From contig JBDNJM010000066.1 in the NCBI GenBank assembly GCA_041687755.1, positions 1 to 48,169 of the forward strand: a stretch of DNA of 48,169 bases, in the 5' to 3' direction. The translations under genes were made by a program, and so were the position numbers. Each line of letters begins with the position of its first letter. Positions within the stretch are counted from its first letter, which is position 1. This DNA comes from JBDNJM01 sp041687755. Lineage in GTDB: Bacteria > Planctomycetota > UBA1135 > GCA-002686595. A model generated the notes under the pieces. The model was given only the letters and a program-made list of their open reading frames with translations. It was not told the origin of the DNA and made no database searches. Below are positions 1-8,657 of this stretch, piece by piece.

Positions 1-141
1 TGCTTCTCGCAGTCTCGACCGAGCCTGCGGCTCAAGCTCCTGCTCTCTCGCCCTGGCTTCGATCGCGTAGAGCCTTGCGATGCGATCGATGCCGCCCTTC
101 GCGAGGTGAGGCTCTGTCTTCTCCGCAACCCAAAATTTGCG
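1..141 (-). pseudogene. IS66-family transposase fragment (truncated at both ends)
   Basis: Read on the minus strand, this stretch translates from about 141 downward as RKFWVAEKTEPHLAKG followed by a helix-rich segment. It matches the intact-frame IS66 transposase piece at the other end of the window (there RKFLDAEKTEPDLAKG), with most residues identical. Similarity stops abruptly at position 141: the preceding codons do not match the conserved GCWAHVRRKF stretch. The fragment is therefore 5'-truncated, and it runs off the window at its 3' side. It lies in inverted orientation to the copy at 47517-48169. The two copies differ at many positions, so they are diverged relatives and not a recent duplication. 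No start codon or terminal inverted repeat is visible here. Confidence 0.75.
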
Positions 142-162
142 GCTCTCCTGCCTCTTTAGTGG

Positions 163-525
163 GTGCCCTGGGGCCGAGTTCTTGAGGGAGCGGGCGAACA
201 AGGGGGCCGGGGAGCCGCGCGTCGGTCGGCGCCGACCGCGGTCTTGGATCTCTACGGGATCGGCATCGCTTGGGTCCTGCTTGACTGCCCTGCTACGGAG
301 CGCAACACGTATGCCTTATTCGGTCCCGTGCTCGTCGCGCTGTACTTGCGGACTCCCGGCGGACGCAAGCGGGCCTTGCTGGCGCTTGCTCTGGTGCTGT
401 TCATAGCGAGCCATACGCTCCGCTCCCAAGCGCCCGAGAGCCCCTTGGCTCAGACAAAGGCAATCGGTTGCCTGATCGCCGCCGGCGTCCACGCTCGCCG
501 AATTTGGGCTCCGCGTGCCTCGCTC
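163..525 (+). pseudogene. Possible remnant of a membrane protein gene
   Basis: One plus-strand frame is open here and has coding-like G/C third positions. It encodes two hydrophobic stretches, roughly GIGIAWVLLDCP and ALFGPVLVALYL, then a basic loop and another hydrophobic run, LLALALVLFIASHTL. This resembles the C-terminal end of a polytopic membrane protein, for example an integral membrane glycosyltransferase. I cannot assign a family. The 5' part is missing, which fits truncation at the IS66 junction just upstream. The open frame continues past about 525 into proline/arginine-rich sequence overlapping the next gene, so the true end is unclear. The rest of 142-634 shows nothing recognisable. 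Confidence 0.3.
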
Positions 526-634
526 GTGCGTTCCGCCGAGGCAATGTCCAGAATCGGGGCCCGCCCCGCCCGGTTCACTAGCCCCCGCCCCCCCGCCTTC
601 CCTGTCCACGGCCCTCCGCACCTCCCGAGTCTTG

Positions 635-1795
635 ATGCAAGCTCCCCTGACCGCCCCCTCCGACCGGCGCCCTCGCCGGCCCATTCGCGGATGGACTCGA
701 CGCCTACTCGGCCTGTTCATAGGGCTGATCATCACGATCGCCCTGCTCGAAGGCTCGACGCGCCTGTTTGGAACGGTGGAGGCCTCGATCACGAAGCGTG
801 ACGCGGAGCTAGGCTTCACGTTCCTGCCGAACATCGATCGCCAGGTCTTCAATGCGGAGGCCGGCCGTCCGGTTCGAGTGCGCACCAACTCCCTCGGATT
901 CAGGGGGACCGAGTTCGCGCCACAACCCGCAGAGGGCACGACCCGGATCGCTTTTTGGGGCGACTCGATGGTCGCCGGCCTGCAGGTCGAAGAGGAGGCA
1001 ACGGCATCGTTCCAACTCGAGGCGCTGCTAAGAACTCGTCTCGAGGAACCGGTCGAAGTCCTGAACTTCGGGCTCAACGCTTCGAGCACGGGCCAGGCCC
1101 TCCAGCTCTACGACAGCATCGTTGCGGAGCACGCCGCCGATCTTGTGATTTACGCGTTCTTTGTCGGCAACGACTTCGCCGACAACGTGAGTCAGCTCAC
1201 AAACGCTCGGCGCGTCTACTTCGAACTCGATTCGGAGGGTGAACTCCAGCGCCGGCCGGGCTCGCGCTCGCTCTCCAGCGCCTCGAACTGGCTGAATCGA
1301 CACAGCAGGTTCTACGTCTGGCAGAAGCGGGCCATCCGCCAGGGCCATCGGCGCCTCAGCGCGAGCGCCCCGGGCGACCTCGCCTTCGACACCTCGGGCA
1401 CCCCGCGACTCGGGGACGCCTGGGAGCTGAACGAGGCCCTGATCGCCGCGCTGCGAACACGAGTGGAGTCCGAGGGCGCCGAATTCCTGCTCGTGCTGCT
1501 GCCCTCGGCCCACTCGATCGACCCCGAACTATTCCGGGGACTGGCCGAGCGCCTCGGCCCGCGCTCCTCACCGCCCGACATCGATCACCCCGGCCATCGG
1601 ATCGCCGCCGTCGCCGAGGCGCACTCGATCCCGTTCCTCGACCTGACGCCAGTCTTCCGCCACGCCCGGGACGAGCAGGGAGCCTCAACGCAGCAGCTGT
1701 TCCTGGGTGGCATCGGGCACTTCACCGAGAAGGGTCACGCGCTGGTCGCGGAACACGTCGCTGCCGCCGTCTCGAACGCGTGGCTCGCTCGCTAG
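635..1795 (+). CDS. Membrane-anchored SGNH/GDSL-type hydrolase
   Basis: The product is a 386-residue protein. A basic N-terminus (residues 11-23) leads into one membrane segment at about 24-45, so the catalytic domain probably faces the periplasm. SGNH hallmarks are visible: GDS at 109-111 (nucleophile Ser111), a block II-like GLNASS at about 146-151, GND at 178-180, and a C-terminal GHFTEKGH with a candidate catalytic His362. The Asp usually found two or three residues before that His is not seen (LGGIGHF), so the triad may be altered. Families of this kind deacylate or acylate carbohydrates and lipids; the substrate here is unknown. ATG 635 is chosen because the longer frame upstream is proline-rich and non-conserved in appearance, and 635 directly precedes the membrane anchor. 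Confidence 0.75.
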   Translation: MQAPLTAPSDRRPRRPIRGWTRRLLGLFIGLIITIALLEGSTRLFGTVEASITKRDAELGFTFLPNIDRQVFNAEAGRPVRVRTNSLGFRGTEFAPQPAEGTTRIAFWGDSMVAGLQVEEEATASFQLEALLRTRLEEPVEVLNFGLNASSTGQALQLYDSIVAEHAADLVIYAFFVGNDFADNVSQLTNARRVYFELDSEGELQRRPGSRSLSSASNWLNRHSRFYVWQKRAIRQGHRRLSASAPGDLAFDTSGTPRLGDAWELNEALIAALRTRVESEGAEFLLVLLPSAHSIDPELFRGLAERLGPRSSPPDIDHPGHRIAAVAEAHSIPFLDLTPVFRHARDEQGASTQQLFLGGIGHFTEKGHALVAEHVAAAVSNAWLAR

Positions 1796-1844
1796 CAGGC
1801 TGCGAACGCGCCGGATGCCCCGACGAGACGCTATCCTCCGCCCC

Positions 1845-3275
1845 ATGCGCTCTTCCCTCACTCGGATCGGACTCCTGGCTGGGCTCGCCGGACTCGGCGC
1901 CTGCTCCCCCGCTGCGCCCGAGCGGCCGCGCGACCTGCTGCTGATCACCGTCGACACCCTGCGGCCCGACTTCCTGGGGCCCTACGGTTACCCGCGCGAG
2001 CTGGCGCCCGTGATCGACGCGCTCGGCGAGCAGGGCGTGACGTTTCTGAACCATCACGCGACCGTGCCGCAGACCGCGCCCAGCCACGCGAGCCTGTTCA
2101 CCGGGCGCTTCGCGCGCGAGCACGGGCTGCGCGAGAACGGCATGGTGCTGCCGGCCGAGGTGCCGACGCTGCCGGAGGTGCTCGACGATGCGGGGTACTT
2201 CACCGCCGCGGTGATCGGGTTCGAGGTGCTCGACTCGCGCTTCGGGTTCGAGCGCGGCTTCGACCTGTTTGACGATGCGATCGAGCGCGAGGAGCGCTCG
2301 CCGAAGGCGAACGCGAGGGCCGGCAATCGCCAGCGCACGTACCAACGAACCGCGGATGAGGTGATCGATCTGGCGCTGGCGGTGCTTGGCGGCGCGGACC
2401 CCGACGAGCCCGTGATGCTCTGGGTTCACCTCTTCGATCCGCACGACCCGCGACGCGCGCCGGAGCAGTCCGGGCTGCCGCGTCAGGCGGGGCTCGAGCT
2501 GCTGCGCAAGAAGGCGGAGCCCGGCGAGCTGTACCGCGCCCGCGAGATCGCGCAGGACATGCTCGCGTACGAGGACGAGATCGCGTTCACGTTCAAGCAC
2601 GTCGGGCGGCTGGTCGAGGCCTGGGATGCGGCGCGCGGCAGCGACAGCGTGGTCGCGTTCACCGCCGACCACGGGGAGGGCCTGGGCGAGCACGATCTGA
2701 TGGGGCACGGCCTGTACCTCTACCAGGAGCAGCTGTTGGTGCCGTTCGTGCTGCGCGCGAGCGGGCAGCTGACCGGGGGGACGCAGGTCGCTGCGGCGAC
2801 GAGCGCCGTGGACGTCGCGAACACGCTGCTCGAATTGGTCGGGCTCGACCCGGGCGACGCGGGGCTCGAAGGAGAAAGCCTGGTTGCGCTCGGCCGCGGC
2901 ACGGCCGGGTCGAGCGCGGTCGCGATCGCCGCGGAGCGCCCGCTCTACGACGAGGACGACTTCACCCGCAGCGCCGCGCGCGCCCAGCTCCTGGAGCTGA
3001 AGGCCGGCCGCGAGGGCGGCAGCCGGGGCAAGCAGGTCGCGATGCTTGTCGATGACCGCTGGAAGCTGATCTGGAGCGAGGACCTCGACCCGGAGCTCTA
3101 CGACCTGCAGGCGGATCCGGCCGAGGCCGTGAACGTCGCGGCGAAGGAGCCAGAGGCGCTCGACCGGTGCCTCGCGGCAATGGCAGATTGGCTCGATGCT
3201 GCAACCCCGTCGCCGGCTGGCTCGACCGTTGGCGATCAGGAAGTTCGCGACATGCTCGAAGCGCTCGGATATTGA
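1845..3275 (+). CDS. Sulfatase-fold lipoprotein with Thr in the nucleophile position
   Basis: The product is a 476-residue protein of the alkaline phosphatase/sulfatase superfamily. The signal peptide ends in a lipobox, LGAC, with Cys20 as the lipid-attachment site. The domain begins with the metal-site motif ITVDTLRPDFL (Asp37), and the later ADHGEGLGEHD supplies the DHG metal ligands. At the catalytic site, where formylglycine sulfatases have C/S-x-P-S-R, the sequence is TAPSHAS, placing Thr77 as the probable nucleophile and His where Arg is usual. No formylglycine conversion is therefore expected, and phosphatase or phosphotransferase activity is as likely as sulfatase activity. It is followed by a HEAT-like secreted protein and a paralogue, suggesting one outer-surface or periplasmic function. 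ATG 1845 places the signal peptide at the N-terminus. Confidence 0.85.
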   Translation: MRSSLTRIGLLAGLAGLGACSPAAPERPRDLLLITVDTLRPDFLGPYGYPRELAPVIDALGEQGVTFLNHHATVPQTAPSHASLFTGRFAREHGLRENGMVLPAEVPTLPEVLDDAGYFTAAVIGFEVLDSRFGFERGFDLFDDAIEREERSPKANARAGNRQRTYQRTADEVIDLALAVLGGADPDEPVMLWVHLFDPHDPRRAPEQSGLPRQAGLELLRKKAEPGELYRAREIAQDMLAYEDEIAFTFKHVGRLVEAWDAARGSDSVVAFTADHGEGLGEHDLMGHGLYLYQEQLLVPFVLRASGQLTGGTQVAAATSAVDVANTLLELVGLDPGDAGLEGESLVALGRGTAGSSAVAIAAERPLYDEDDFTRSAARAQLLELKAGREGGSRGKQVAMLVDDRWKLIWSEDLDPELYDLQADPAEAVNVAAKEPEALDRCLAAMADWLDAATPSPAGSTVGDQEVRDMLEALGY

Positions 3276-3438
3276 TCCTGAGCCGTCTGGGAGTCGCTTG
3301 AACTGAGCGCGGATCCTGAACCACCTCCAGGCCCGGCAAGGCTTATGCAAGTCGAGCGGGCGCGCAGGGGCCGCGCAGGCCGCCCGGCCTAGTTCTCCGG
3401 GTTTGGGAGGCATCACCTTTCGCGCGATTCATGCTCGA

Positions 3439-4290
3439 ATGGGCACAGCGCGGTGGCCCGCGCTCCTGCCCATGTGGACCCTCCTCCTCCTATTCGGCCT
3501 CGCCGGCTCCCCCGCTTCCGCTCAATCACCAGACGTCCAAGGGACCGTGGACCCCGCCGTGGCCGCGCGCCTCGGTGTGGAGGACCCGCCGGTTGATCAA
3601 GGGACGATCGACGACTGGGTGACGCGCCTGGAGGAGCTGCTCGAGTCGAACGCCCAAGAGCTCGTCGTGCAGCACCTGCACACGGCGCGCGAGCTCCACG
3701 ACCTCCAAATCTTGGAGGCGGTCGACGGCCTGCTCGACCGCAAGGAGCGTTCCGGCCTCATTGAACTCCACGCGCTGGAGACGATGGGCTTCCTACAGCT
3801 GGAGCAGGCCCGCGCCAAGCTCCACCACCGCGCGACCCGCGACCGCCGCATCGCGGAGGATGACGACCTGTCCGCCGCGCTCTACAAGGCAATCGGTCGG
3901 CACGCCCACGTCGACTCCATCGAGTTGCTCGCCGACGACTTGATCGTCAACGGACGACCGAAGACCAACAAGGCGAAGATCTTCGCGCTCGGACGCATCC
4001 GCGACCCGCTCACCGTCGAGACGATGATCGCGGAGATGAACAAGCTGCCGACGCCCGAGAACGGCAAGAGCGGGATCATCGCCCATGGCCGCGATTTCCG
4101 CTCGGCGCTGTACGCGCTGACCGGTGAGGACCTGGGCGAGAACCGCAACCCGTGGCAGAGCTGGTGGAACGACAACAAGCGCGGCCTGGAGATCACCGCC
4201 GTCGAGCCGGAGCTCACGGGCGAGGCGGGCGAGCGCTGGACAAAGTACTGGCGGGTCGGAAAGCAGTCCGCTCCGTACGCTGGTCCCTGA
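3439..4290 (+). CDS. Secreted HEAT-repeat-like protein of unknown function
   Basis: The product is 283 residues. It has a clear signal peptide, a hydrophobic run at about 12-24 followed by SPASAQ, so it is probably exported. The mature part is almost entirely amphipathic helices, with phrases such as LLDRKERSGLIELHALETMG and alternating acidic and leucine positions. This is typical of HEAT/PBS-type helical repeats that act as scaffolds. I recognise no catalytic motif. A TTG start at 3403 would only lengthen the N-terminus; ATG 3439 gives the better signal peptide. Its stop codon overlaps the ATG of the next sulfatase-fold gene (TGATG at 4288-4292), which implies translational coupling. A partner or assembly role for the flanking lipoproteins is an inference from this arrangement. 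Confidence 0.7.
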   Translation: MGTARWPALLPMWTLLLLFGLAGSPASAQSPDVQGTVDPAVAARLGVEDPPVDQGTIDDWVTRLEELLESNAQELVVQHLHTARELHDLQILEAVDGLLDRKERSGLIELHALETMGFLQLEQARAKLHHRATRDRRIAEDDDLSAALYKAIGRHAHVDSIELLADDLIVNGRPKTNKAKIFALGRIRDPLTVETMIAEMNKLPTPENGKSGIIAHGRDFRSALYALTGEDLGENRNPWQSWWNDNKRGLEITAVEPELTGEAGERWTKYWRVGKQSAPYAGP

Positions 4291-5846
4291 TGACTCGGCC
4301 CAGCCCCACTGCCTCTTCAAGCTCGCTCGGCCCCTCAGGCTCCAAGCACCCGCTCAGCTCCTCCGCCGGACCCCTGGGTCTCCTGCGGACCTCCGCGCTG
4401 CTGCTCTGCGCGGCGGCCTGCGGGCGCGAGCCCGTGCAGCCGCCCGACCTGCTGCTGATCTCCGTGGACACGATGCGCGCCGACTTCCTGTCGACCTACG
4501 GGCACCCGCGCCCGACGTCCGATGCGCTGGACCGCCTGGCCGAGCAGGGCGCCGTGTTCCTGAACCACCACTCCACCAGCTCGCAGACCGCGCCCTCCCA
4601 CGCCAGCCTGCTGACCGGGCTGCACCTGCGGGAGCACGGTCTGCTGAAGAACGGGCTCCCGCTCTCAACCGAACCGGCCTTCCTGCCCCAGATCCTCGAG
4701 CAGGCCGGCTGGACCACCGCCGCCAGCATGGCCCTCGGCTTCTTCGACGCCTCGGAGGGCTTCCAGCGCGGCTTCCAGAGCTTCGTCGCCGCCGGCCCCG
4801 ACAACCTGGGCACGCGCGGCAGCACGGAGTACGTCCGGATCGCCGCGGACGTCGTCGACTCGGCCCTTGAGCAACTCGCCACCGTCAGCCCCGACGAGCC
4901 CTTCGCCCAGCTCGTCCACCTGTTCGATCCCCACACGCCCTACGCCTACCCGCCGCGCCTGGGCGAGCTCGACGAGCAGGCCGGCGCGGCCGTGCTCACG
5001 GATCGCATGGAGCCCTGGGAGCGCTTCGGGCCGGACGAGTTGCTCGAGCTGCACCTCCTGTACGAGGCCGAGGTCGACTACACCTTCCATGAGCTCGATC
5101 GCCTGGTCGGCGCCTGGGATGCCGCCCGCGGGGTCAGCAACACCGTGATCGCCGTCACCGCCGACCACGGAGAGGGCCTCGGCGAGCACGACTACCTGAG
5201 CCACGACCTGTTCCTGTACGAGGAGCAGCTGCACATCCCCCTGGTGATTCGTGCGCCCTTCGCGATCCCCCCCGGAACTCGCATCGAGGCGCCCAGCTCC
5301 GCCATTGACGTCGGCGCAACGCTGCTCGACCTGCTCGGCCTCCGTCCCGGCTCCGGCGGCCTGCCGGGCGTTAGCCTCGCGCCCCTATGGCGCGGCGAGC
5401 CGCGGCGCACCCGGCCGATCGTGGCCCAGCGCCCGCTGCACGACGACGACGATCTCGACGGGAACGCGGAGCGGCGCAGCACCCTGGAGTGGCACGCGGG
5501 CCGCCCGGCCGCCGCCCGCGGCGAACTGCTGAGCCTGACCGACTGGCCCTACAAATTGATCTGGAGCGCGGACGGCGAGCCGGCCCTGTACGACCTGCTC
5601 GAAGATCCAGCCGAGCGCCGCGACCTGTCGGCTGAGCGACCCGAAGTCGCCGCGCGCCTCGGCGGCGAGCTCGACGAGTGGTTCGCCAAGCGCCGGCCGG
5701 CGCCCGAGGGGCTGGAGCTGACGGTGCCGCCGAGCGTGCGCGAGCAGCTGGAAGCCCTCGGCTACGGCGGCGGCGGCCCGGGTCCGGGCCCAGTCGAGGA
5801 CGAGGTGGACGGCCCGGACGTCGAAGCGCCGCCCACCGCAGACTGA
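4290..5846 (+). CDS. Second sulfatase-fold lipoprotein, Thr-type active site
   Basis: The product is 518 residues and a paralogue of the gene at 1845-3275. The order of motifs is the same: ISVDTMRADFL (Asp60), QTAPSHASLLTG with Thr100 in the nucleophile position, then TADHGEGLGEHD, and the shared ending REQLEALGYG. A long Ser/Pro-rich leader precedes a hydrophobic run, and CAAAC gives a lipobox-like Cys44, so it is likely a lipoprotein. Lack of the C/S-x-P-x-R signature argues against a formylglycine sulfatase; related Thr-type members act on phosphate esters or as phosphotransferases. A Gly/Pro/acidic tail of about 30 residues follows the domain. ATG 4290 overlaps the upstream TGA, and longer readings into the upstream gene are not supported. 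Confidence 0.85.
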   Translation: MTRPSPTASSSSLGPSGSKHPLSSSAGPLGLLRTSALLLCAAACGREPVQPPDLLLISVDTMRADFLSTYGHPRPTSDALDRLAEQGAVFLNHHSTSSQTAPSHASLLTGLHLREHGLLKNGLPLSTEPAFLPQILEQAGWTTAASMALGFFDASEGFQRGFQSFVAAGPDNLGTRGSTEYVRIAADVVDSALEQLATVSPDEPFAQLVHLFDPHTPYAYPPRLGELDEQAGAAVLTDRMEPWERFGPDELLELHLLYEAEVDYTFHELDRLVGAWDAARGVSNTVIAVTADHGEGLGEHDYLSHDLFLYEEQLHIPLVIRAPFAIPPGTRIEAPSSAIDVGATLLDLLGLRPGSGGLPGVSLAPLWRGEPRRTRPIVAQRPLHDDDDLDGNAERRSTLEWHAGRPAAARGELLSLTDWPYKLIWSADGEPALYDLLEDPAERRDLSAERPEVAARLGGELDEWFAKRRPAPEGLELTVPPSVREQLEALGYGGGGPGPGPVEDEVDGPDVEAPPTAD

Positions 5847-5909
5847 ACGGCCCGCGTCCGCTCCGAGCCCACCGGGCCACGACGTGCAAACAGCATTGCG
5901 CGGGCCCGG

Positions 5910-6830
5910 GTGCGAAGTGAGGCCCTGGAGAATCTGCCAGCAATTTTCGCGCAACGCTCGCCGCGCGCCGCGGTCTCAGTGTCCGTGAGCGACCCCATCC
6001 AACGTCGGACCCCCAATGCCGCAGGCTGGCCCGAGCCCCTGCGCCACATCGACAACCCGCCGACGGAGCTGTTCGCTGAAGGCCGCCTGGAGCTGCTCGA
6101 TTCGCGCCCGCGCATCGCGATCGTCGGCACACGCACCCCCTCGCCCTACGGTCGCGCCCAGGCCGCGCGCTACGCGTACGCGTTCGCCCGCGCCGGCGCC
6201 TGCGTCGTCAGCGGGCTCGCACGCGGCGTCGACTCCGTCGCGCATGCAGCAGCCCTCGACGCGGGCGGCGACACGCTCGCGGTGCTCGGGTCGGGGCTGC
6301 GGCAGGCCTGGCCCGCCGGCGCGTTGACGGAACGCGTCCGCCGCGAGGGCTGCCTGCTGTCGGAGTACCCACCGGACACAGGCCCTCGCCGGGGTCACTT
6401 CCCGCTGCGCAACCGGATCCTCTCCGGGCTATCGATCGCAGTCGTCGTGATCGAGGCCGCCTACCGCTCGGGCTCGTTGATCACGGCCCGCTGGGCGATC
6501 GAGCAGGGCCGCGAGGTGTTCGCCCTCCCCGGGCGCGTGGACCAGCCCATGGCCCGTGGATGCCACCGGCTGCTGACCGAGGGCGTGCACCTCACCGAGG
6601 GCCCGGAAGACGTGCTGGCCGAACTCGGCCAGGCCCCAGCGGCCGCCTTGGCCCCAGCCGCTCCCGCATCCGCGCTGCTCGACCAGCTGCGCGGCGAGAC
6701 GCTCGACGCGGAAACCCTGGCGGAGCGGGCCGGATCCTCCCTGGTCGACGTGCTCAGCGAGCTGTGCCAGCTCGAGCTGGCCGGACTCGTGGACCGTTGC
6801 CCCGGAGGCCTGTTCCAGGCGCGCACTTGA
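5910..6830 (+). CDS. dprA: DNA processing protein DprA/Smf
   Basis: DprA binds incoming single-stranded DNA during natural transformation and loads RecA onto it. The 306-residue product has the Rossmann-like DprA core: AIVGTRTPSPYG (family VGSRxxTxYG), VSGLARGVDSVAHAAAL, then HFPLRNRILSGLS and ALPGRVDQP. A C-terminal winged-helix-like segment, ETLAERAGSSLVDVLSELCQLELAGLV, closes the protein. It lacks the N-terminal helix-hairpin-helix region of longer DprA proteins. The start is uncertain: GTG 5910 or GTG 5979 are both possible, and no ATG lies upstream of the core. The gene stands alone, without topA or other competence genes beside it in this window. Confidence 0.9.
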   Translation: MRSEALENLPAIFAQRSPRAAVSVSVSDPIQRRTPNAAGWPEPLRHIDNPPTELFAEGRLELLDSRPRIAIVGTRTPSPYGRAQAARYAYAFARAGACVVSGLARGVDSVAHAAALDAGGDTLAVLGSGLRQAWPAGALTERVRREGCLLSEYPPDTGPRRGHFPLRNRILSGLSIAVVVIEAAYRSGSLITARWAIEQGREVFALPGRVDQPMARGCHRLLTEGVHLTEGPEDVLAELGQAPAAALAPAAPASALLDQLRGETLDAETLAERAGSSLVDVLSELCQLELAGLVDRCPGGLFQART

Positions 6831-6866
6831 GGCACCGAAGCCAGGCGGCGCGGTCCGGAAAGCCGC

Positions 6867-7058
6867 TCAGATGAGGAATCGCGACGCCAGCAGCATCACG
6901 ACTCCGATCAGCACCAGCGAACCCACGAACGACACCGCTCGACGCGGATACTCCGCGATCACGGAGGCATCGTCGGCGTGCACGACGAACAACGTGAAGA
7001 GCGTGATCGGCAGGGTCCCAATCAAGAACAGCGCGATGTGCAGCGGGGTGTCCATCAT
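6867..7058 (-). CDS. Small two-helix membrane protein
   Basis: The product is 63 residues with two predicted membrane helices, about 8-27 and 41-61, joined by an acidic/basic loop (HADDASVIAEYPRRA). It starts on ATG 7058, which overlaps the TGA of the upstream minus-strand gene (7055-7057). That ATGA coupling is the main reason to accept so short a gene. No family is recognised. It probably works with, or is expressed in step with, the polytopic membrane protein upstream. Confidence 0.6.
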   Translation of the reverse strand: MMDTPLHIALFLIGTLPITLFTLFVVHADDASVIAEYPRRAVSFVGSLVLIGVVMLLASRFLI

Positions 7059-8041
7059 GGGCTCGAGCCTGTCTTAGACGAGCCTGTCCTGGGCGCGTCC
7101 GTCTTCGTCGCGCCGCCGACGCGGTACTTGTCCGCCGCTGAGCCGCTGGCCGATCCCGCGCCCGACCCCATGGGCGACGAGGCCGAGCCCTGCTTGGACG
7201 TCGCCTCCGGCTTCGCGCGTCGATCCGCGACCGGGTCGAGCCCCATCGAGACGGACTCGCGCCACGCGTAGGCGTCCAACATCGCGAGCACGTTCAGCAA
7301 GCCGCCGAGGGCGCCGTAGTACAGACCGATGTCGATCAGCTCGACGGGTCCGGTGACGCGCTCACCACCGAACAGCAGCTCACCGACAAGCGCGGGCCCG
7401 CCGATGAGAAACTGCGCGCTCCAGTAGTAGAAGTGGCGCTCGCGACTGAGGTTCGAGTTCTCCGACAGGATGCAGCCGAGGACGAGCACGCCAACGAGCA
7501 CGGCGAACACCACAACTCCGCGGAGCTTGCGGCCCTGGCGCAAATGGCCGAGCCCGGGAACCAGCCAGGTCAGCGCCGCGTCGAGCGCGGGCGAGGCGGC
7601 GAAGCGCGAGGTGCGCCGAGCGCTCCAGTGCGCCTCCGCTATCACGAGCGCGCCGAAGATCCCGCTCGCGGCGGTGAGCATCCCGCCCAGGGCCACCGCC
7701 GGGGGGTACACGGCCGGCGTGGGCGGATACGTGACGGGGGCCTGGGACTGGACGTGCGCCAGCAGCGCGCCGAGGTTGCCGATCTCAGGCGTCAGCAGAA
7801 AACCCGCCGGCCCGCGCAGCTCCGGATCCAGGAACTGGAACACCAGCCCGTCAGAGAGCAGGTAGCCGAGCGCGTACAGCCCCTCCACGAGCAGGAAGGC
7901 GGCCAACGCGTAGCCGGTGCGTCCGAGGTAGAGATGCCCTGCCCCCGGTACAAACCAGGACAGCAGGACCGCGACCACAGGAACGCCGTCGTTCGGCTCC
8001 GACTGGCGCAGCGTCGGTTGTTCGGGGGCGTCCTCGCTCAT
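7055..8041 (-). CDS. Polytopic membrane protein with duplicated VPGxGH motif
   Basis: The product is 328 residues with about six hydrophobic segments. The motif LSWFVPGAGHLYLG near the N-terminus and LTWLVPGLGHLRQG near residue 165 look like an internal duplication of a TM2-like hairpin. Proteins of this shape are common in Planctomycetota (the DUF6677-type group, named from memory), and their function is unknown. The last 60 or so residues are a Gly/Ser/Lys-rich tail with no structure evident. It ends in a 4-bp overlap with the small membrane protein at 6867-7058. It is divergent from the thioesterase at 8190, so 8042-8189 should hold both promoters. Confidence 0.75.
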   Translation of the reverse strand: MSEDAPEQPTLRQSEPNDGVPVVAVLLSWFVPGAGHLYLGRTGYALAAFLLVEGLYALGYLLSDGLVFQFLDPELRGPAGFLLTPEIGNLGALLAHVQSQAPVTYPPTPAVYPPAVALGGMLTAASGIFGALVIAEAHWSARRTSRFAASPALDAALTWLVPGLGHLRQGRKLRGVVVFAVLVGVLVLGCILSENSNLSRERHFYYWSAQFLIGGPALVGELLFGGERVTGPVELIDIGLYYGALGGLLNVLAMLDAYAWRESVSMGLDPVADRRAKPEATSKQGSASSPMGSGAGSASGSAADKYRVGGATKTDAPRTGSSKTGSSP

Positions 8042-8189
8042 GAAACCCAGGGTTCTAACAGCCGGGGGCTCCTCGTTCTACCAGCCCAGGGCTCTCCGCG
8101 CCACGGCCCGAGGTTCCTCAGGGAGAGTCCGCGGATCCTGGCAAGAGTCTCGCGGACAACCGGGCCTTCCGCTCGCTAGGCTGCCCGGC

Positions 8190-8627
8190 ATGTCCGAGAG
8201 AAGTGCAGGGGAGCCGCGCCGCGCGAGCCATCGCTTGATCACGCGCTACGCCGAAACCGACCAGATGCGGCGCGTTCACCACTCGTCCTTCGTGATCTAC
8301 CTCGAGGAGGCGCGCACCCGCATGATGCGCGAGCTGGGATGCTCCTACGCGCTGCTCGAGCGACGCGGGATCGGGCTGGTGGTGCGCGAACTCCAGCTGC
8401 GCTACCGCTCGGCCGCCTTGTACGAGGACGAGCTGGAGGTCCAGACCTGGGTCGCCCAGCTGCGGGGCGCCTCCGTCCTGCTCAAGTACCGCATCCTGCG
8501 CGGCGCCGAGCTGATCGCCACGGGCTCGACCCAGCTCGCCTGCGTGGATCTGGAGGCCGATCCGCCGGCGGTGCGGATGCTGCCGCCCGACGTGCGGGCG
8601 GCCTTCGAGCTGGCCCTGGGGCGCTAG
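8190..8627 (+). CDS. Hotdog-fold acyl-CoA thioesterase, YbgC/4HBT family
   Basis: The product is 145 residues, the usual size for single hotdog-domain thioesterases that hydrolyse acyl-CoA in the cytoplasm. The motif RYAETDQMRRVHHSSFVIYLEEAR corresponds to the family pattern Y-x-D-T-D-x-x-x-x-V-H-H-x-x-Y-x-x-x-x-E-x-x-R, with the Asp of ETDQM as the expected catalytic residue. The remaining sequence fits the strand pattern of the fold. ATG 8190 is preferred because the upstream extension to 8040 is low-complexity and overlaps the divergent promoter region. Tol-Pal genes, which often accompany ybgC in Proteobacteria, are not present, so the physiological substrate is open. Confidence 0.85.
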   Translation: MSERSAGEPRRASHRLITRYAETDQMRRVHHSSFVIYLEEARTRMMRELGCSYALLERRGIGLVVRELQLRYRSAALYEDELEVQTWVAQLRGASVLLKYRILRGAELIATGSTQLACVDLEADPPAVRMLPPDVRAAFELALGR

Positions 8628-8657
8628 GCGCAACGTCGGGGACGCGCGCTCGCCTCC

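Noticed and set aside
316..1089. Long minus-strand frame opposite the first SGNH gene
   Set aside because: It overlaps a gene with clear motifs and is arginine/serine-rich, as antisense frames in high-GC DNA usually are.
1722..3416. 564-residue minus-strand frame opposite the sulfatase-fold gene
   Set aside because: It has antisense composition (long runs of Arg, Gln, Leu and His) and no recognisable domain, while the plus strand is well supported.
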